Shown one piece after another: positions 8,598 to 17,021 of a DNA stretch of 62,309 nucleotides. Origin of the DNA: Nocardia wallacei (GTDB taxonomy: Bacteria > Actinomycetota > Actinomycetes > Mycobacteriales > Mycobacteriaceae); contig NZ_JARWOP010000218.1 in assembly GCF_029868745.1 (NCBI RefSeq), positions 1 to 62,309 on the forward strand, read 5' to 3'. How positions within the stretch are numbered: position 1 is the first letter of the stretch; every line of letters begins with the position of its first letter. The notes under the pieces are model-generated. The model had not been told where the DNA came from, ran no database searches, and saw only the letters and a program-made list of their open reading frames with translations. Made by a program: the position numbers and the translations under genes.

Positions 8598-9524
8598 CTA
8601 CGACTCCGCTCCAGCGGCGCGACGCTGCGCCTTGCCGAGCACGCCCACCAGCAGGCGTGCGGTGATGAAAACGATTGCCCACAGCAGGAACATGTAGGTG
8701 CTGCCGCGGGAGTAGTCGAGATTGATGATGGAGTCCTCGAAGGCCCCGATCTGCAGCGTGCGCGTGGCCACGCCCGGCCCGCCCGCGGTGAGCACATACA
8801 CCGCGTCGAACACCTTGAGGTTGTCCATGAATCGGAAGATGACCGCCACCAGAATGTAGGGCCACAGCATCGGCAGCATCAGCTTGCGGAACATGTAGAA
8901 CCAGCTCGCGCCGTCCACCGCGGACGCCTCGAACGGCTCCTTCGGCAGCGACCGGATGCCCGCCAGCACCAGAATCGCCACGAACGGCGTGAAGATCCAC
9001 AGATCGACCAGGATCACCGACCACAGCGCGTTGCCGTGCGACAGCCAGTCGAAGGTCGAGCCGAGCCCGAAGATGTGGTTGAGAATCCCGAACTGCGGGT
9101 TGAACATCAGCTTCCAGATCACCCCGGCGATCACCGGCGCGATCATCAGCGGCAGGATCAGCACCTTCTCGAACACCCGCCCGATGAGACTGGATCGGTT
9201 GAGCAGCAAGGCGATTCCCACGCCGATGACCGTCTCCACGGCGGTCGCGACCACCGCGAAGATCCCGGTCACCCGCACACTGGTCCAGAACTGCATATCC
9301 CCCAGCACGCTGGCGTAGTTGCGCAGCCCGATGAACACCGGATTCGGGTTCACCGCAGCGTAATTGAGCACCGAGTAGTAGGCGCCGATGACGAACGGGT
9401 AGAGGATCCCGACGACGATCAGCACCGCGGGCACCGACAGCAGGTACGGTCGCAGCGACCGCCGCCAGCGCGGAACCTCCACGGCGCCGGACGGTTCCGG
9501 CGGACTGACGGCTCGAGTGGTCAT
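8598..9524 (-). CDS. Carbohydrate ABC transporter permease (MalF/UgpA-like)
   Basis: The protein has 308 residues with six predicted membrane segments. The first is RPYLLSVPAVLIVVGILYPF. The EAA loop is EPFEASAVDGASWFYMFRKL. It is the larger, MalF-type partner of the adjacent permease in a carbohydrate uptake system of the CUT1 type. The ATG at 9524 is preceded by GGGAGG five bases upstream, a strong ribosome-binding site. It lies 31 bases downstream of the binding-protein gene in the same operon. Confidence 0.92.
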   Translation of the reverse strand: MTTRAVSPPEPSGAVEVPRWRRSLRPYLLSVPAVLIVVGILYPFVIGAYYSVLNYAAVNPNPVFIGLRNYASVLGDMQFWTSVRVTGIFAVVATAVETVIGVGIALLLNRSSLIGRVFEKVLILPLMIAPVIAGVIWKLMFNPQFGILNHIFGLGSTFDWLSHGNALWSVILVDLWIFTPFVAILVLAGIRSLPKEPFEASAVDGASWFYMFRKLMLPMLWPYILVAVIFRFMDNLKVFDAVYVLTAGGPGVATRTLQIGAFEDSIINLDYSRGSTYMFLLWAIVFITARLLVGVLGKAQRRAAGAES

Positions 9525-9555
9525 CTCGACCTCCCTTTCTTCGACCCGCGGCGGG

Positions 9556-10977
9556 TCACAGATTGACCTTCGACGAACTGGTCTTGGCCAGACTGGCCAG
9601 CCGCGACCGAGCGCTCGCGCCGCCGTAGATGTCCTGCAGGGCGACGGCCCAGTCCTCGGTGGTGTCGAAAAACTTCTTCTGCGGGGTGAACTGGATCTTC
9701 GAGCTGCCGATGACGGCCTCGAACGTCTCCAGGTAGCCGGGCATGCCGCCGAGTTGCTGCTTGAACACCCCGTCGAACACCGACTTGCGCACCGGGTCGG
9801 CGAAGATGCCGCCCCGCACGGCCTTCGACAGCGCCTCCTTGCCGGTCACCCACTGGATGAGCAGCCACGCCGCCAGCTTGTTCTTCGACATCGAATTCAT
9901 CGCCAGCGACCAGGTCCACAGGTTGGTGCTGTAGTTGCCGCCCGGCCCCGCCGGTCCCGGATACCAGCCGAGGTTGCCCGCCTGCGCGCTGGCGCCGCGC
10001 TTGTTCTTCGGGTAGGTCGCGCTGTCGGCGTCGTAGACCATCATCGCCTTGCCGTCGCCCAGATCACCGGTGGCGTTCGGATAGTCGTAGGTGGTCCAGG
10101 ACGTGGGCCCGGCCAGTCGCTGCATCTCCATCCACTTCTCGGTGAACGCGACCGCGGCATCGGAATCCATCGCGGCCCGCAGTTCGCCGCCGGAGAACTC
10201 GTAATCGCGAGCGCCCTCCCGGACGAACTGGGTCATGAATCCCGGATGGATGGTCGCCCATGACTTGGAGCCGCGGGTGGCGATGCCGTACCGGTTCTGC
10301 GAGCGGTCGGTGAGATCGATCGCGAGCTGGATGAAATTGTCGAAAGTGTCCGGCAGCGCGATCTTTCGCTGATCGAAGTAGGCCTTGTTGTAGGCGACCA
10401 CGTTGTTCTCGAAGCCCCACGGGATCGCCCACTGCCCGCCGGTGCCCAGCGCGGAGCCGAGCGTGAAATCCCAGCGCGTGGAGGTGCGCAGGCCCTCGTA
10501 GATGTCCTCGAAGTCGTACTCGGCGTTGGTCGCCGACGAATTCGCCAGCCAGGGCGCCAGATCCTCCACCCAGCCCGGCGGGCCGTACTGCCAGATGAAG
10601 TAGGCGCCGAGCATGAACACGTCGTGTTTGCCGGTGCCGCCGGCCAATTCGGTGTTCAGCTTGGTGAAGTAGTCGGCCTCCGGCACCAGGTCGGTGTTCA
10701 CCGTGATCCCGGTCAGCTGCGTGAATTCGGCCAGCAAAGGCTGCAGCGACTGCTGATACGGGTGCGGGGTCTGCAGCAGGTTCAGTGTGGCGCCCTGTGC
10801 GGCGCGCCAATCGAACGGCCCCGTCACCTCCGACGCGCCGTTGGTGGCGTGCACGCCGCCGCCGACGCCGCAGGCCGCGATCGCCGGCAGTGCCGCCGCG
10901 GCCGCGCCCGCGATTCCCATCGCCCGCAACATGTTCCGGCGCGACATCTGCGGGCCGCAATACTGTCTGTCCCTCAT
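9556..10977 (-). CDS. Extracellular solute-binding lipoprotein of the polyol ABC importer (Tat-exported)
   Basis: The protein has 473 residues. Near the N terminus a twin-arginine motif SRRNML (residues 12-17) is followed by an Ala-rich hydrophobic stretch and the lipobox IAAC, with Cys36 as the lipid-attachment residue. The product is therefore probably exported folded and anchored to the outer face of the membrane. The mature part is a family-1 (CUT1) binding protein. The ATG at 10977 has AGGAAG seven bases upstream; an alternative ATG at 10947 would still keep the Tat motif. The gene follows eltD by 135 bases. The ligand is inferred to be a tetritol or a related polyol. Confidence 0.9.
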   Translation of the reverse strand: MRDRQYCGPQMSRRNMLRAMGIAGAAAAALPAIAACGVGGGVHATNGASEVTGPFDWRAAQGATLNLLQTPHPYQQSLQPLLAEFTQLTGITVNTDLVPEADYFTKLNTELAGGTGKHDVFMLGAYFIWQYGPPGWVEDLAPWLANSSATNAEYDFEDIYEGLRTSTRWDFTLGSALGTGGQWAIPWGFENNVVAYNKAYFDQRKIALPDTFDNFIQLAIDLTDRSQNRYGIATRGSKSWATIHPGFMTQFVREGARDYEFSGGELRAAMDSDAAVAFTEKWMEMQRLAGPTSWTTYDYPNATGDLGDGKAMMVYDADSATYPKNKRGASAQAGNLGWYPGPAGPGGNYSTNLWTWSLAMNSMSKNKLAAWLLIQWVTGKEALSKAVRGGIFADPVRKSVFDGVFKQQLGGMPGYLETFEAVIGSSKIQFTPQKKFFDTTEDWAVALQDIYGGASARSRLASLAKTSSSKVNL

Positions 10978-11078
10978 CGAACTTCCTCGGATTCGCCGTC
11001 ACCGGCGGCTGATGTTGTCGTCTCTCCTCCGGCGGCCGTCCCCTCATCCGACGGCCGCCGTGTCAACCTGCCCCAGTT

Positions 11079-11105
11079 ATCCCGGCCGAAACGTGCCGGG
11101 ATGAC
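11079..11105. repeat. Palindromic intergenic repeat element, copy 1
   Basis: A perfect 8-base inverted repeat, ATCCCGGC (11079-11086) and GCCGGGAT (11095-11102), encloses an 8-base loop and is followed by GAC. It lies in the 135-base gap between eltD and the binding-protein gene. Its reverse complement is closely similar to the two elements at 19356-19428, so it belongs to a small dispersed family. As RNA it would form a stable stem after eltD and may set the relative amount of eltD and transporter transcripts. Confidence 0.6.
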
Positions 11106-11112
11106 GGGGCAT

Positions 11113-12189
11113 TCACGACGGGATCAGCGACACCTTCACCGACTCGGCGCCGCTCGCCACCAGGTCCAGGCCCTTCTGGAATTCGCTGAGCGGCAGTTGG
11201 TGGGTGCAGATCTTGTCCATCGGCAGGACACCGGATTCGAGCATGCGGATCGCCGCGGGCCAGCAGTGCGGGCCGAGATGCGCGCCGCGGACGTCGAGTT
11301 CCTTGTCGTCGCTGATGATGCTCCAATCGACGGTCACGTCGCTGCCGAAGACCCCGTATTCGACGTAGGTTCCCAACTTGCGCAACAGGTTCAGGCCCTG
11401 TGGCACCGCCGACGGGTGGCCGGTGCCCTCGAGGTACACGTCCGCGCCGTACCCGCCGGTCAGCTCCATGACGACGGCCCGAGCGTCCTGTTCGCGGATA
11501 TCGACCACGATGTCGGCGCCGCACTCGCGGGCCAGTTCCAGCTTCTCCGGAGCCATGTCGAGCGCGATCACGTGCGCGGGGTTCTTGGCGCGCGCCCCGG
11601 CCACCATGCCCAGGCCGATGGGGCCGCAGCCCGCCACCACCACGACGTCGTCGAAGGTGATTCCGGCCCGCTCGACCGCGTGCAGTGAGCACGACAGCGG
11701 CTCGGTGAACGCGGCGTGGGCGGGCGGCAACTCCTTGGACACCTTGTGCACCAGCGCTTCCACCGGATACACCATGTACTTCGCCATCGCGCCGGGAGTG
11801 CGGCGCTTGAAGCCGTAGAGGTCGTGCGGCGCGCACATGTGGTACTGGCCGCGCAGGCAGTAGCGGCACTTCCAGCAGGGCACGATCTGCTCGGACACGA
11901 CACGGTCGCCGACCGCGACACCCCAGCGCGCGGCGCCCTCGGCGTCGATTTCGACTATCTCCCCGACGAATTCGTGGCCCGGGATCACCTCGGTCTCGGC
12001 CCAGGCCGGGCGGTTCTCGTCGCCCCAGAACTTGGCGGCGCCGTGATAGCACTTCAGGTCGCTGGCGCAGATACCGACCGCCTCGACCCGGACCAGCGCC
12101 TCGCCCGGCCCGGGAACCGGGACGGGGACCTCCTCGAGCCGGTAGTCACCTGGTCCGTGGCAGATCACCGCCTGCATCTTCTCCGTCAT
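11113..12189 (-). CDS. eltD: Erythritol/L-threitol dehydrogenase (zinc-dependent MDR family)
   Basis: The protein has 358 residues from the ATG at 12189, which follows GAAGGGCAG. The medium-chain dehydrogenase layout is clear: catalytic zinc ligands in GICASDLKCYHG and IPGHEFVGE, the structural zinc cysteines in CWKCRYCLRGQYHMC, and the NAD-binding VVVAGCGPIGLGMVAG. The block KFWGDENRPAWAETEVIPGH and the end region DWSIISDDKELDVRGAHLGP match what I remember of EltD of the mycobacterial tetritol pathway, which oxidises erythritol and L-threitol to erythrulose. Its place at the head of a transporter-kinase-isomerase operon supports this. It is divergent from a SorC-type regulator with candidate operators between them. 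Confidence 0.87.
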   Translation of the reverse strand: MTEKMQAVICHGPGDYRLEEVPVPVPGPGEALVRVEAVGICASDLKCYHGAAKFWGDENRPAWAETEVIPGHEFVGEIVEIDAEGAARWGVAVGDRVVSEQIVPCWKCRYCLRGQYHMCAPHDLYGFKRRTPGAMAKYMVYPVEALVHKVSKELPPAHAAFTEPLSCSLHAVERAGITFDDVVVVAGCGPIGLGMVAGARAKNPAHVIALDMAPEKLELARECGADIVVDIREQDARAVVMELTGGYGADVYLEGTGHPSAVPQGLNLLRKLGTYVEYGVFGSDVTVDWSIISDDKELDVRGAHLGPHCWPAAIRMLESGVLPMDKICTHQLPLSEFQKGLDLVASGAESVKVSLIPS

Positions 12190-12249
12190 CGCACTGCCCT
12201 TCATCCTGTGTCTGCCGTCACAGTAACCCACGCCGTTTACATCTGTCCA

Positions 12250-12290
12250 GAACGAATGTTCACAGCACCTATGGCGTGAACAAATGTTCA
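12250..12290. promoter_or_regulatory. Candidate SorC-family operator array between eltD and its regulator
   Basis: The 117-base divergent intergenic region holds two copies of GAACRAATGTTC (12250-12261 and 12278-12289), each a 4-base inverted repeat, 28 bases apart centre to centre. The facing halves also make a perfect 7-base inverted repeat: TGTTCAC at 12257-12263 and GTGAACA at 12276-12282. The result is three TGTTCA/TGAACA half-sites in 34 bases. The position fits binding by the regulator that starts at 12307 and control of both directions. No binding data exist here; the assignment is inferred. Confidence 0.65.
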
Positions 12291-12306
12291 ATGGAATACT
12301 GCACAC

Positions 12307-13299
12307 ATGCCCAGCAGTCCCGATACTCCGGCGCAGACCTCCTCCGACAGCGGCACTTTCGCGCCGTCACAGCTCTACGCGGCGGCGAAGATGTACTACG
12401 AGGAGGACGCCACGCAGGCGCAGGTCGCGCAGAAGCTACGGGTCAGCCGGGCGACGGTGAGCCGGCTGCTGTCTCAGGCAAGGCGGCAGGGCATCGTGCG
12501 CATCGAGGTGCGGCCGCCGGACCTGTCCGACACCGGCGACCTCGCCGGATCGCTCGCCGAAGCCATTGGGCTGCAACGGGTCTACCTGTCCGCGCCGCTG
12601 CCCGCGCCGACCCCCGCCAAGCCGACGGTCGAGGTGATGGGCAGCTTCCTCGCGCCCGCGGTGTCGTGGGCGCTGGCGGAGGTCGGCCTGGTCGCGGGCG
12701 ATGTGCTGCTGGTGTCCTCCGGGCGGACCGTCTACGAGGTGGCCCAGTTCGACCTCGAGCGGATTCCGGGGGTGCTGGTGGTGCCCACGGTCGGCGGCAA
12801 CGATCAGCCCGAGGGGTGGTACCAGACCAACGAGATCACCCGGCTGATCTCCGGCAAGCTCGGCGGGCGGCCCAATTACCTTTTCGCTCCGGCGCTTCCG
12901 GGGCCGGACCTCTACGACACCCTGCGCGCCGATCCGTCCATCCAGCGGGTGCTGGATCTGTGGCCGAAGGCGCGGTGCGCCCTGATGGGCGTCGGCGCTC
13001 CCCCGCTGCTGCGCGACGACATACCGCAATTCGTGCCGACCACCTCGGCGTCGCTGCGGGCGGCCGTGGGGGACGTGTGCTCGCGGTTCTACGACCGCTC
13101 CGGCGCACGGGTCGACTTTCCCGGCGGCGAACGGCTGATCGCCGTGGAATTGGCGGTGCTGCAACAGCTTCCCGTCGGGATCGCGGTGGCGGTCGGGGGC
13201 GAGAAGGTGGCGCCGATTCTCGCGGGCGCGCGAGCCGGGTACTTCAACCGGCTGGTGACCGATCCCGCCACCGCACGACAACTGTTGGAGAGCGCATGA
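12307..13299 (+). CDS. SorC/DeoR-type sugar-binding transcriptional regulator
   Basis: The protein has 330 residues. An N-terminal helix-turn-helix at about residues 24-65 contains KMYYEEDATQAQVAQKL and VSRATVSRLLSQARRQGIVRI, typical of the SorC family. A C-terminal sugar-binding domain follows, with DVLLVSSGRTVYEVA, VVPTVGGNDQ and MGVGAPP; this NagB-like fold binds phosphorylated effectors in known members. EryD, the erythritol regulator of Brucella, belongs to the same family. It is divergent from eltD and overlaps the next gene (ATGA), so it is co-translated with the short-chain dehydrogenase. It is probably the local regulator, released by a polyol-derived phosphate. Confidence 0.88.
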   Translation: MPSSPDTPAQTSSDSGTFAPSQLYAAAKMYYEEDATQAQVAQKLRVSRATVSRLLSQARRQGIVRIEVRPPDLSDTGDLAGSLAEAIGLQRVYLSAPLPAPTPAKPTVEVMGSFLAPAVSWALAEVGLVAGDVLLVSSGRTVYEVAQFDLERIPGVLVVPTVGGNDQPEGWYQTNEITRLISGKLGGRPNYLFAPALPGPDLYDTLRADPSIQRVLDLWPKARCALMGVGAPPLLRDDIPQFVPTTSASLRAAVGDVCSRFYDRSGARVDFPGGERLIAVELAVLQQLPVGIAVAVGGEKVAPILAGARAGYFNRLVTDPATARQLLESA

Positions 13300-14057
13300 A
13301 TTCGATCCGGCTCGACGGCAAGCGGGTGCTGATCACCGGCGCGTCCCGGGGCATCGGGGCCGATCTGGCGGACGCCTTCGCCGGTGCGGGCGCGACACTG
13401 GTGCTGTCCGGGCGCGATGCCGAAGCGTTGTCGGCGCAGGCTCGAAAGCTACAGGAGCAGTATGGGATTCGGGCCGCCGGGGTGGCGGCGGACCTGTCGG
13501 AGCCGGACGCGCCGGCACGGCTGGCGGCCGAGGCGGCGGCGGTCTTCGGCGGGCTGGACGTGCTGATCAACAACGCCGGGATCTCCCATCCGCAGCGGGT
13601 GACCGACCTGACCGCCGCCGCGTTCGACGAGGTGCTCACCGTCAATCTGCGGGCGCCCGCACTGTTGGCCGCCGAGGTCGGCACGGCCATGGCCGAATCC
13701 GGCGGTGGCGCCATCGTCACCGTCGCCTCCGCCGCCGCGCTGCGCGCGCTGCCCGAACACTACGCGTACTGCACCTCGAAAGCGGGCCTGGTGATGGCCA
13801 CCCGGGTACTCGCACTGGAGCTCGGCCCGCGCGGCGTGCGGGCGAATTCGGTCTGCCCGACCGTGGTGCTCACCGACATGGGCCGCAAGGTCTGGGGCGA
13901 GGCAGCGAAGTCCGCTCCGATGCTGGCCCGAATTCCCCTGGGCCGCTTCGCCGTCCCCGCCGAAGTCTCGGCCACCACCCTGTTCCTCGCCTCCGACCTC
14001 GCCGCCATGATCAACGGCGTGGAGGTCCCGATCGACGGCGGATACGGGGTGAGCTGA
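13296..14057 (+). CDS. Short-chain dehydrogenase/reductase (candidate D-threitol dehydrogenase)
   Basis: The protein has 253 residues with classical SDR motifs: cofactor-binding TGASRGIG (residues 14-21), NNAG, the catalytic Ser in VASAAA, YAYCTSK with the catalytic Tyr and Lys, and the C-terminal IDGGYGVS. An acidic residue at the end of the second strand is not evident; SGRD suggests a cofactor pocket that needs modelling. The ATG at 13296 overlaps the regulator stop. Mycobacterial tetritol loci use an SDR (DthD) for D-threitol, which makes that a fair hypothesis; another polyol or gluconate-type substrate is possible. Confidence 0.85.
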   Translation: MNSIRLDGKRVLITGASRGIGADLADAFAGAGATLVLSGRDAEALSAQARKLQEQYGIRAAGVAADLSEPDAPARLAAEAAAVFGGLDVLINNAGISHPQRVTDLTAAAFDEVLTVNLRAPALLAAEVGTAMAESGGGAIVTVASAAALRALPEHYAYCTSKAGLVMATRVLALELGPRGVRANSVCPTVVLTDMGRKVWGEAAKSAPMLARIPLGRFAVPAEVSATTLFLASDLAAMINGVEVPIDGGYGVS

Positions 14058-14101
14058 CCGGGCCCCTGGGCGGCGGCGAGCGTGGTGGGATATCCGGTGG
14101 C

Positions 14102-15580
14102 TCAGCCGAATTCGGCTAGGCGGTGGACTTGCTCGCGGGTCGCCGGGTAGAGCTGTAGCCAGGTTTTGTAGAGGTCGTCGTAGCGTTCACGGTTGGCGGG
14201 ATCGGGTGGAACCTCTCGGGCGATGCGGGCCCAATCCGTCTCGGGGGCAACGAGTCCGACGCCGATGGCGGCCAGCAGGGCGTCGCCGTAGCTGGCGCCG
14301 ATGGCCTGTTCGGGGAGCAACTGGGTGAGGCCGGTGATGTCGCTGAGGGCCTGTGTCCACACGGGGCTGCGCAGGCCGCCGCCGACCCCGACCGCGCGGG
14401 TGACCGGCGAGTCGGCGTCGTCGAACATCTCCAGGATCTGCCGGATGCCGAAGGAGATGCCCTCGTACGAGGCCCGGAACAGATGTCCGCGGCCGTGCCG
14501 CAGCGTCAGGCCCGCGACCACGCCGCGCGCGTCCGGATCGAACACCGGCGTGCGCTCACCGGCCAGGTACGGCAGCACCACGAGTCCCTCGGAACCCGGC
14601 GGCACCGCCGCCGCCTCGGCCATCAGTTCGTCGAAGGGCGCGCCGCCGGTGATCTTCTGCAACCACTGGGTGAGACTGCCCGCGGTCGAGGTGCCCGCCG
14701 CGAGCGCGAAGGTGCCCTGCTCGACGCCGGTGGTGGTCCACAGCGCCGGGTTGGTGTGGAACTTCTCCAGCACCTGCACCAGGAACATGGTCGAGCCGTA
14801 CATCAGCATGAGATCGCCGGGATTGCGCACGCCGACGCTGAACGCCTCGGCGTACGCGTCGACCGTGCCCGCCACCACGGGCGTCCCCGCCGGGATCCCG
14901 GTCTGCTCGGCGGCCGCGGCGGTGACCGTGCCGACCACCTCGGCGGGCCATACCAGGCGCGGCAGCGGCAGGTCGCCGAGAACGCGCGCGGCCCAGTCGG
15001 CGTTCCAGTCGAAATCGCGGATGGCGTAGAGCGGGTCGCACTGGCTGGCGGTGTGGTGGTCCTGGACGTATTCGCCGGTCAGCTTGGCCACCACGAACGA
15101 GTTCGAGCCGTACCAGCGCCGGGCCCGCGCGAACGCCTCGGGCTCGGCGTTGCGCACCCATTCGATCTTCGGCCCGACGGCCTGACTGGACAGCGACTTG
15201 CCCGCGCGCCGCAGGATCTCCTCGCCGCCGAACAGCTCCGTCAGCGCGGCGATCTCGGCGGACGCCCGCGTGTCGATGCCGTAGAGGATGGCCGGGCGCA
15301 CCGGCTCCAGATCGTCGTCGCACAGCACCAGGCACGGCCCGACGCCGCTGACGCACATCCCCGCGACCCGGGCTCCCGCCGGGGCGGCGGCCACCAGCGC
15401 CCGGCTGATCGCGCACACCTCGGCCCACCACATTCCGACCGGATCGACCTCCGCCCACCCCGGCCGCGGCAGCGATATCTCGTGCGCCACCTGATGTTCG
15501 GCGACCACCACCCCGTCCGGCCGGACCAGAACGCCCTTACTGCTCCCCGTCCCCAGATCAATACCAACCAGCACATCCAC
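14102..15580 (-). CDS. FGGY-family carbohydrate kinase (xylulokinase-like)
   Basis: With GTG at 15580 the protein has about 492 residues, the usual FGGY size. The N-terminal phosphate-binding motif is GIDLGTGSSKGVLV. The substrate region includes PGWAEVDP and GIDTRA, the second half has GTVDAYAEAF and AGERTP, and the C-terminal ATP-binding GVGGGLRSPVW is present. An open frame reaches 15661 but the added residues do not resemble the family. Xylulose, ribulose, glycerol and erythritol kinases all belong to FGGY, so the substrate is not fixed by sequence. Its 3' end faces the SDR gene 44 bases away, which links it to the polyol locus. Confidence 0.82.
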   Translation of the reverse strand: MDVLVGIDLGTGSSKGVLVRPDGVVVAEHQVAHEISLPRPGWAEVDPVGMWWAEVCAISRALVAAAPAGARVAGMCVSGVGPCLVLCDDDLEPVRPAILYGIDTRASAEIAALTELFGGEEILRRAGKSLSSQAVGPKIEWVRNAEPEAFARARRWYGSNSFVVAKLTGEYVQDHHTASQCDPLYAIRDFDWNADWAARVLGDLPLPRLVWPAEVVGTVTAAAAEQTGIPAGTPVVAGTVDAYAEAFSVGVRNPGDLMLMYGSTMFLVQVLEKFHTNPALWTTTGVEQGTFALAAGTSTAGSLTQWLQKITGGAPFDELMAEAAAVPPGSEGLVVLPYLAGERTPVFDPDARGVVAGLTLRHGRGHLFRASYEGISFGIRQILEMFDDADSPVTRAVGVGGGLRSPVWTQALSDITGLTQLLPEQAIGASYGDALLAAIGVGLVAPETDWARIAREVPPDPANRERYDDLYKTWLQLYPATREQVHRLAEFG

Positions 15581-15629
15581 GAAGGTCAGGGTATGCGCTC
15601 GGCCGCCGCCGCAGGTGAGTCCCGCGGAA

Positions 15630-17021
15630 TCACCCCGGCCGAACCGGCTCCGTGCCCGCACCGCGCCGGCGGTAGGCCGAACCCGGATGATCGGGTGCCA
15701 GCAGGGGACCCGCGCCGCCGAGCCTTTCCCGCAGGGTGGCGGGGGCGGAGGTTTCCGGGACCCGCCCGCGGCGGCGGAGTTCGGGGATGACGAGACGGGC
15801 GAAGTCGGTGAAAGTACCCGGGGTGGTCACGTAGGCGATGTTGAAGCCATCGATGTCGGCCTCGTCCACCCAGCGTTCGAGTTCGTCGGCGACCTCGCCG
15901 GGCGCGCCGGTCAGTACCGGCCCGCGGCCGCCGATGCCGATCGCGTCCGCCAGTTCCCGAGGTGTCCAGGCTCGATCGGGGTCGGCGGTGGTGAACGACG
16001 CCAGCGCCGACCGGTTGGCGTCGGTCTCCACATACCGCAGCGGTTCGTCGTGGTCCAACTCGGCGAGGTCGACGCCGGTCCACCCGCCGAACAGCGCGAG
16101 CGCGCCCGCCGAGCTGACGAACTCCCGATAGGACCGCAGCTTGTCCTCGGCTTGCGCGCGCGTCTCCGACACCACGGGCGTGACCATGGTGAACACCTTG
16201 ATCGAGCGCGGATCCCGGCCCAGTTCGGCCGCCGTCTCGCGCAGCTTGCGCACCGGTCCGCGCACTATCTCGGGCGTCGGCCCGGAAATGAACACGGCCT
16301 CGGCGTGCGCGGCCGCGAACCGGACACCGCGCGGCGAGGCTCCGGCCTGGAACAGCACCGGCGTGCGCTGCGGCGAGGGTTCGCAGAGGAACGGCCCCGG
16401 CACGGTGAAGTACCGGCCCTTGTGCTCGATGTCGTGGACCTTCGCCGGATCGGTGAAGACCCCGCGTGCGGGGTCGCGCACCACCGCATCGGCCTCCCAC
16501 GACGATTCCCACAGCTTGTAGCAGACCTCGAGGTATTCGTCGGCGACGGCGTACCGCTCGTCGTGCGGAATCTGCTTGTCCAGCCCCAGGTTCCGGGCCG
16601 CGCTGTCCAGGTAGGAGGTGACGATGTTCCACGCGACCCGGCCGCCGGTGAGATGGTCCAGCGTCGACATCCGCCGGGCCAGCGCGTAGGGCTGCTCGTA
16701 GGTCAGCGACAGCGTGATGCCGAACCCGAGCCGCTCGGTCACCGCGGCCATCGCGGATACCGCCAAGGTCGGATCGTTCACCGGGAACTGCGCCGCGTCG
16801 GCGACCGCGGCGTCGCGCGAGCCCCCGTACACGTCGTAGACGCCGAGCACGTCGGCGAGGAACAGCGCGTCGAAGCCACCGTTCTCGAGCGTGCGCGCCA
16901 GTTCGGTCCAATATCCCAGTTCCTTGTACCGGTGCCCCTGGTCGTCGGGGTGCCGCCACAGGCCCGCCGACTGGTGACCGACGCAGGCCATGTCGAAGGC
17001 GTTGAGGTAGATCCGGCTCAC
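15630..17021 (-). CDS. FMNH2-dependent monooxygenase of the NtaA/SnaA/DszA family, copy 1
   Basis: The protein has 463 residues from GTG at 17021 and begins VSRIYLNAFDMACVGHQ. Family blocks are LWRHPDDQGHRYKELGYW, FDALFLADVLGVYDVYGG, MSTLDHLTGGRVAWNIVTS, HDERYAVADEYLEVCYKLW, and SPQRTPVLFQAGASPRG. Members are flavin-reductase-dependent and attack sulfones, nitrilotriacetate or similar compounds. It closely resembles the copy at 27506-28936. The start overlaps the MHS transporter stop (GTGA), so import and oxidation are probably coupled. The true substrate is unknown; an organosulfur compound is the best guess from its neighbours. Confidence 0.88.
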   Translation of the reverse strand: MSRIYLNAFDMACVGHQSAGLWRHPDDQGHRYKELGYWTELARTLENGGFDALFLADVLGVYDVYGGSRDAAVADAAQFPVNDPTLAVSAMAAVTERLGFGITLSLTYEQPYALARRMSTLDHLTGGRVAWNIVTSYLDSAARNLGLDKQIPHDERYAVADEYLEVCYKLWESSWEADAVVRDPARGVFTDPAKVHDIEHKGRYFTVPGPFLCEPSPQRTPVLFQAGASPRGVRFAAAHAEAVFISGPTPEIVRGPVRKLRETAAELGRDPRSIKVFTMVTPVVSETRAQAEDKLRSYREFVSSAGALALFGGWTGVDLAELDHDEPLRYVETDANRSALASFTTADPDRAWTPRELADAIGIGGRGPVLTGAPGEVADELERWVDEADIDGFNIAYVTTPGTFTDFARLVIPELRRRGRVPETSAPATLRERLGGAGPLLAPDHPGSAYRRRGAGTEPVRPG

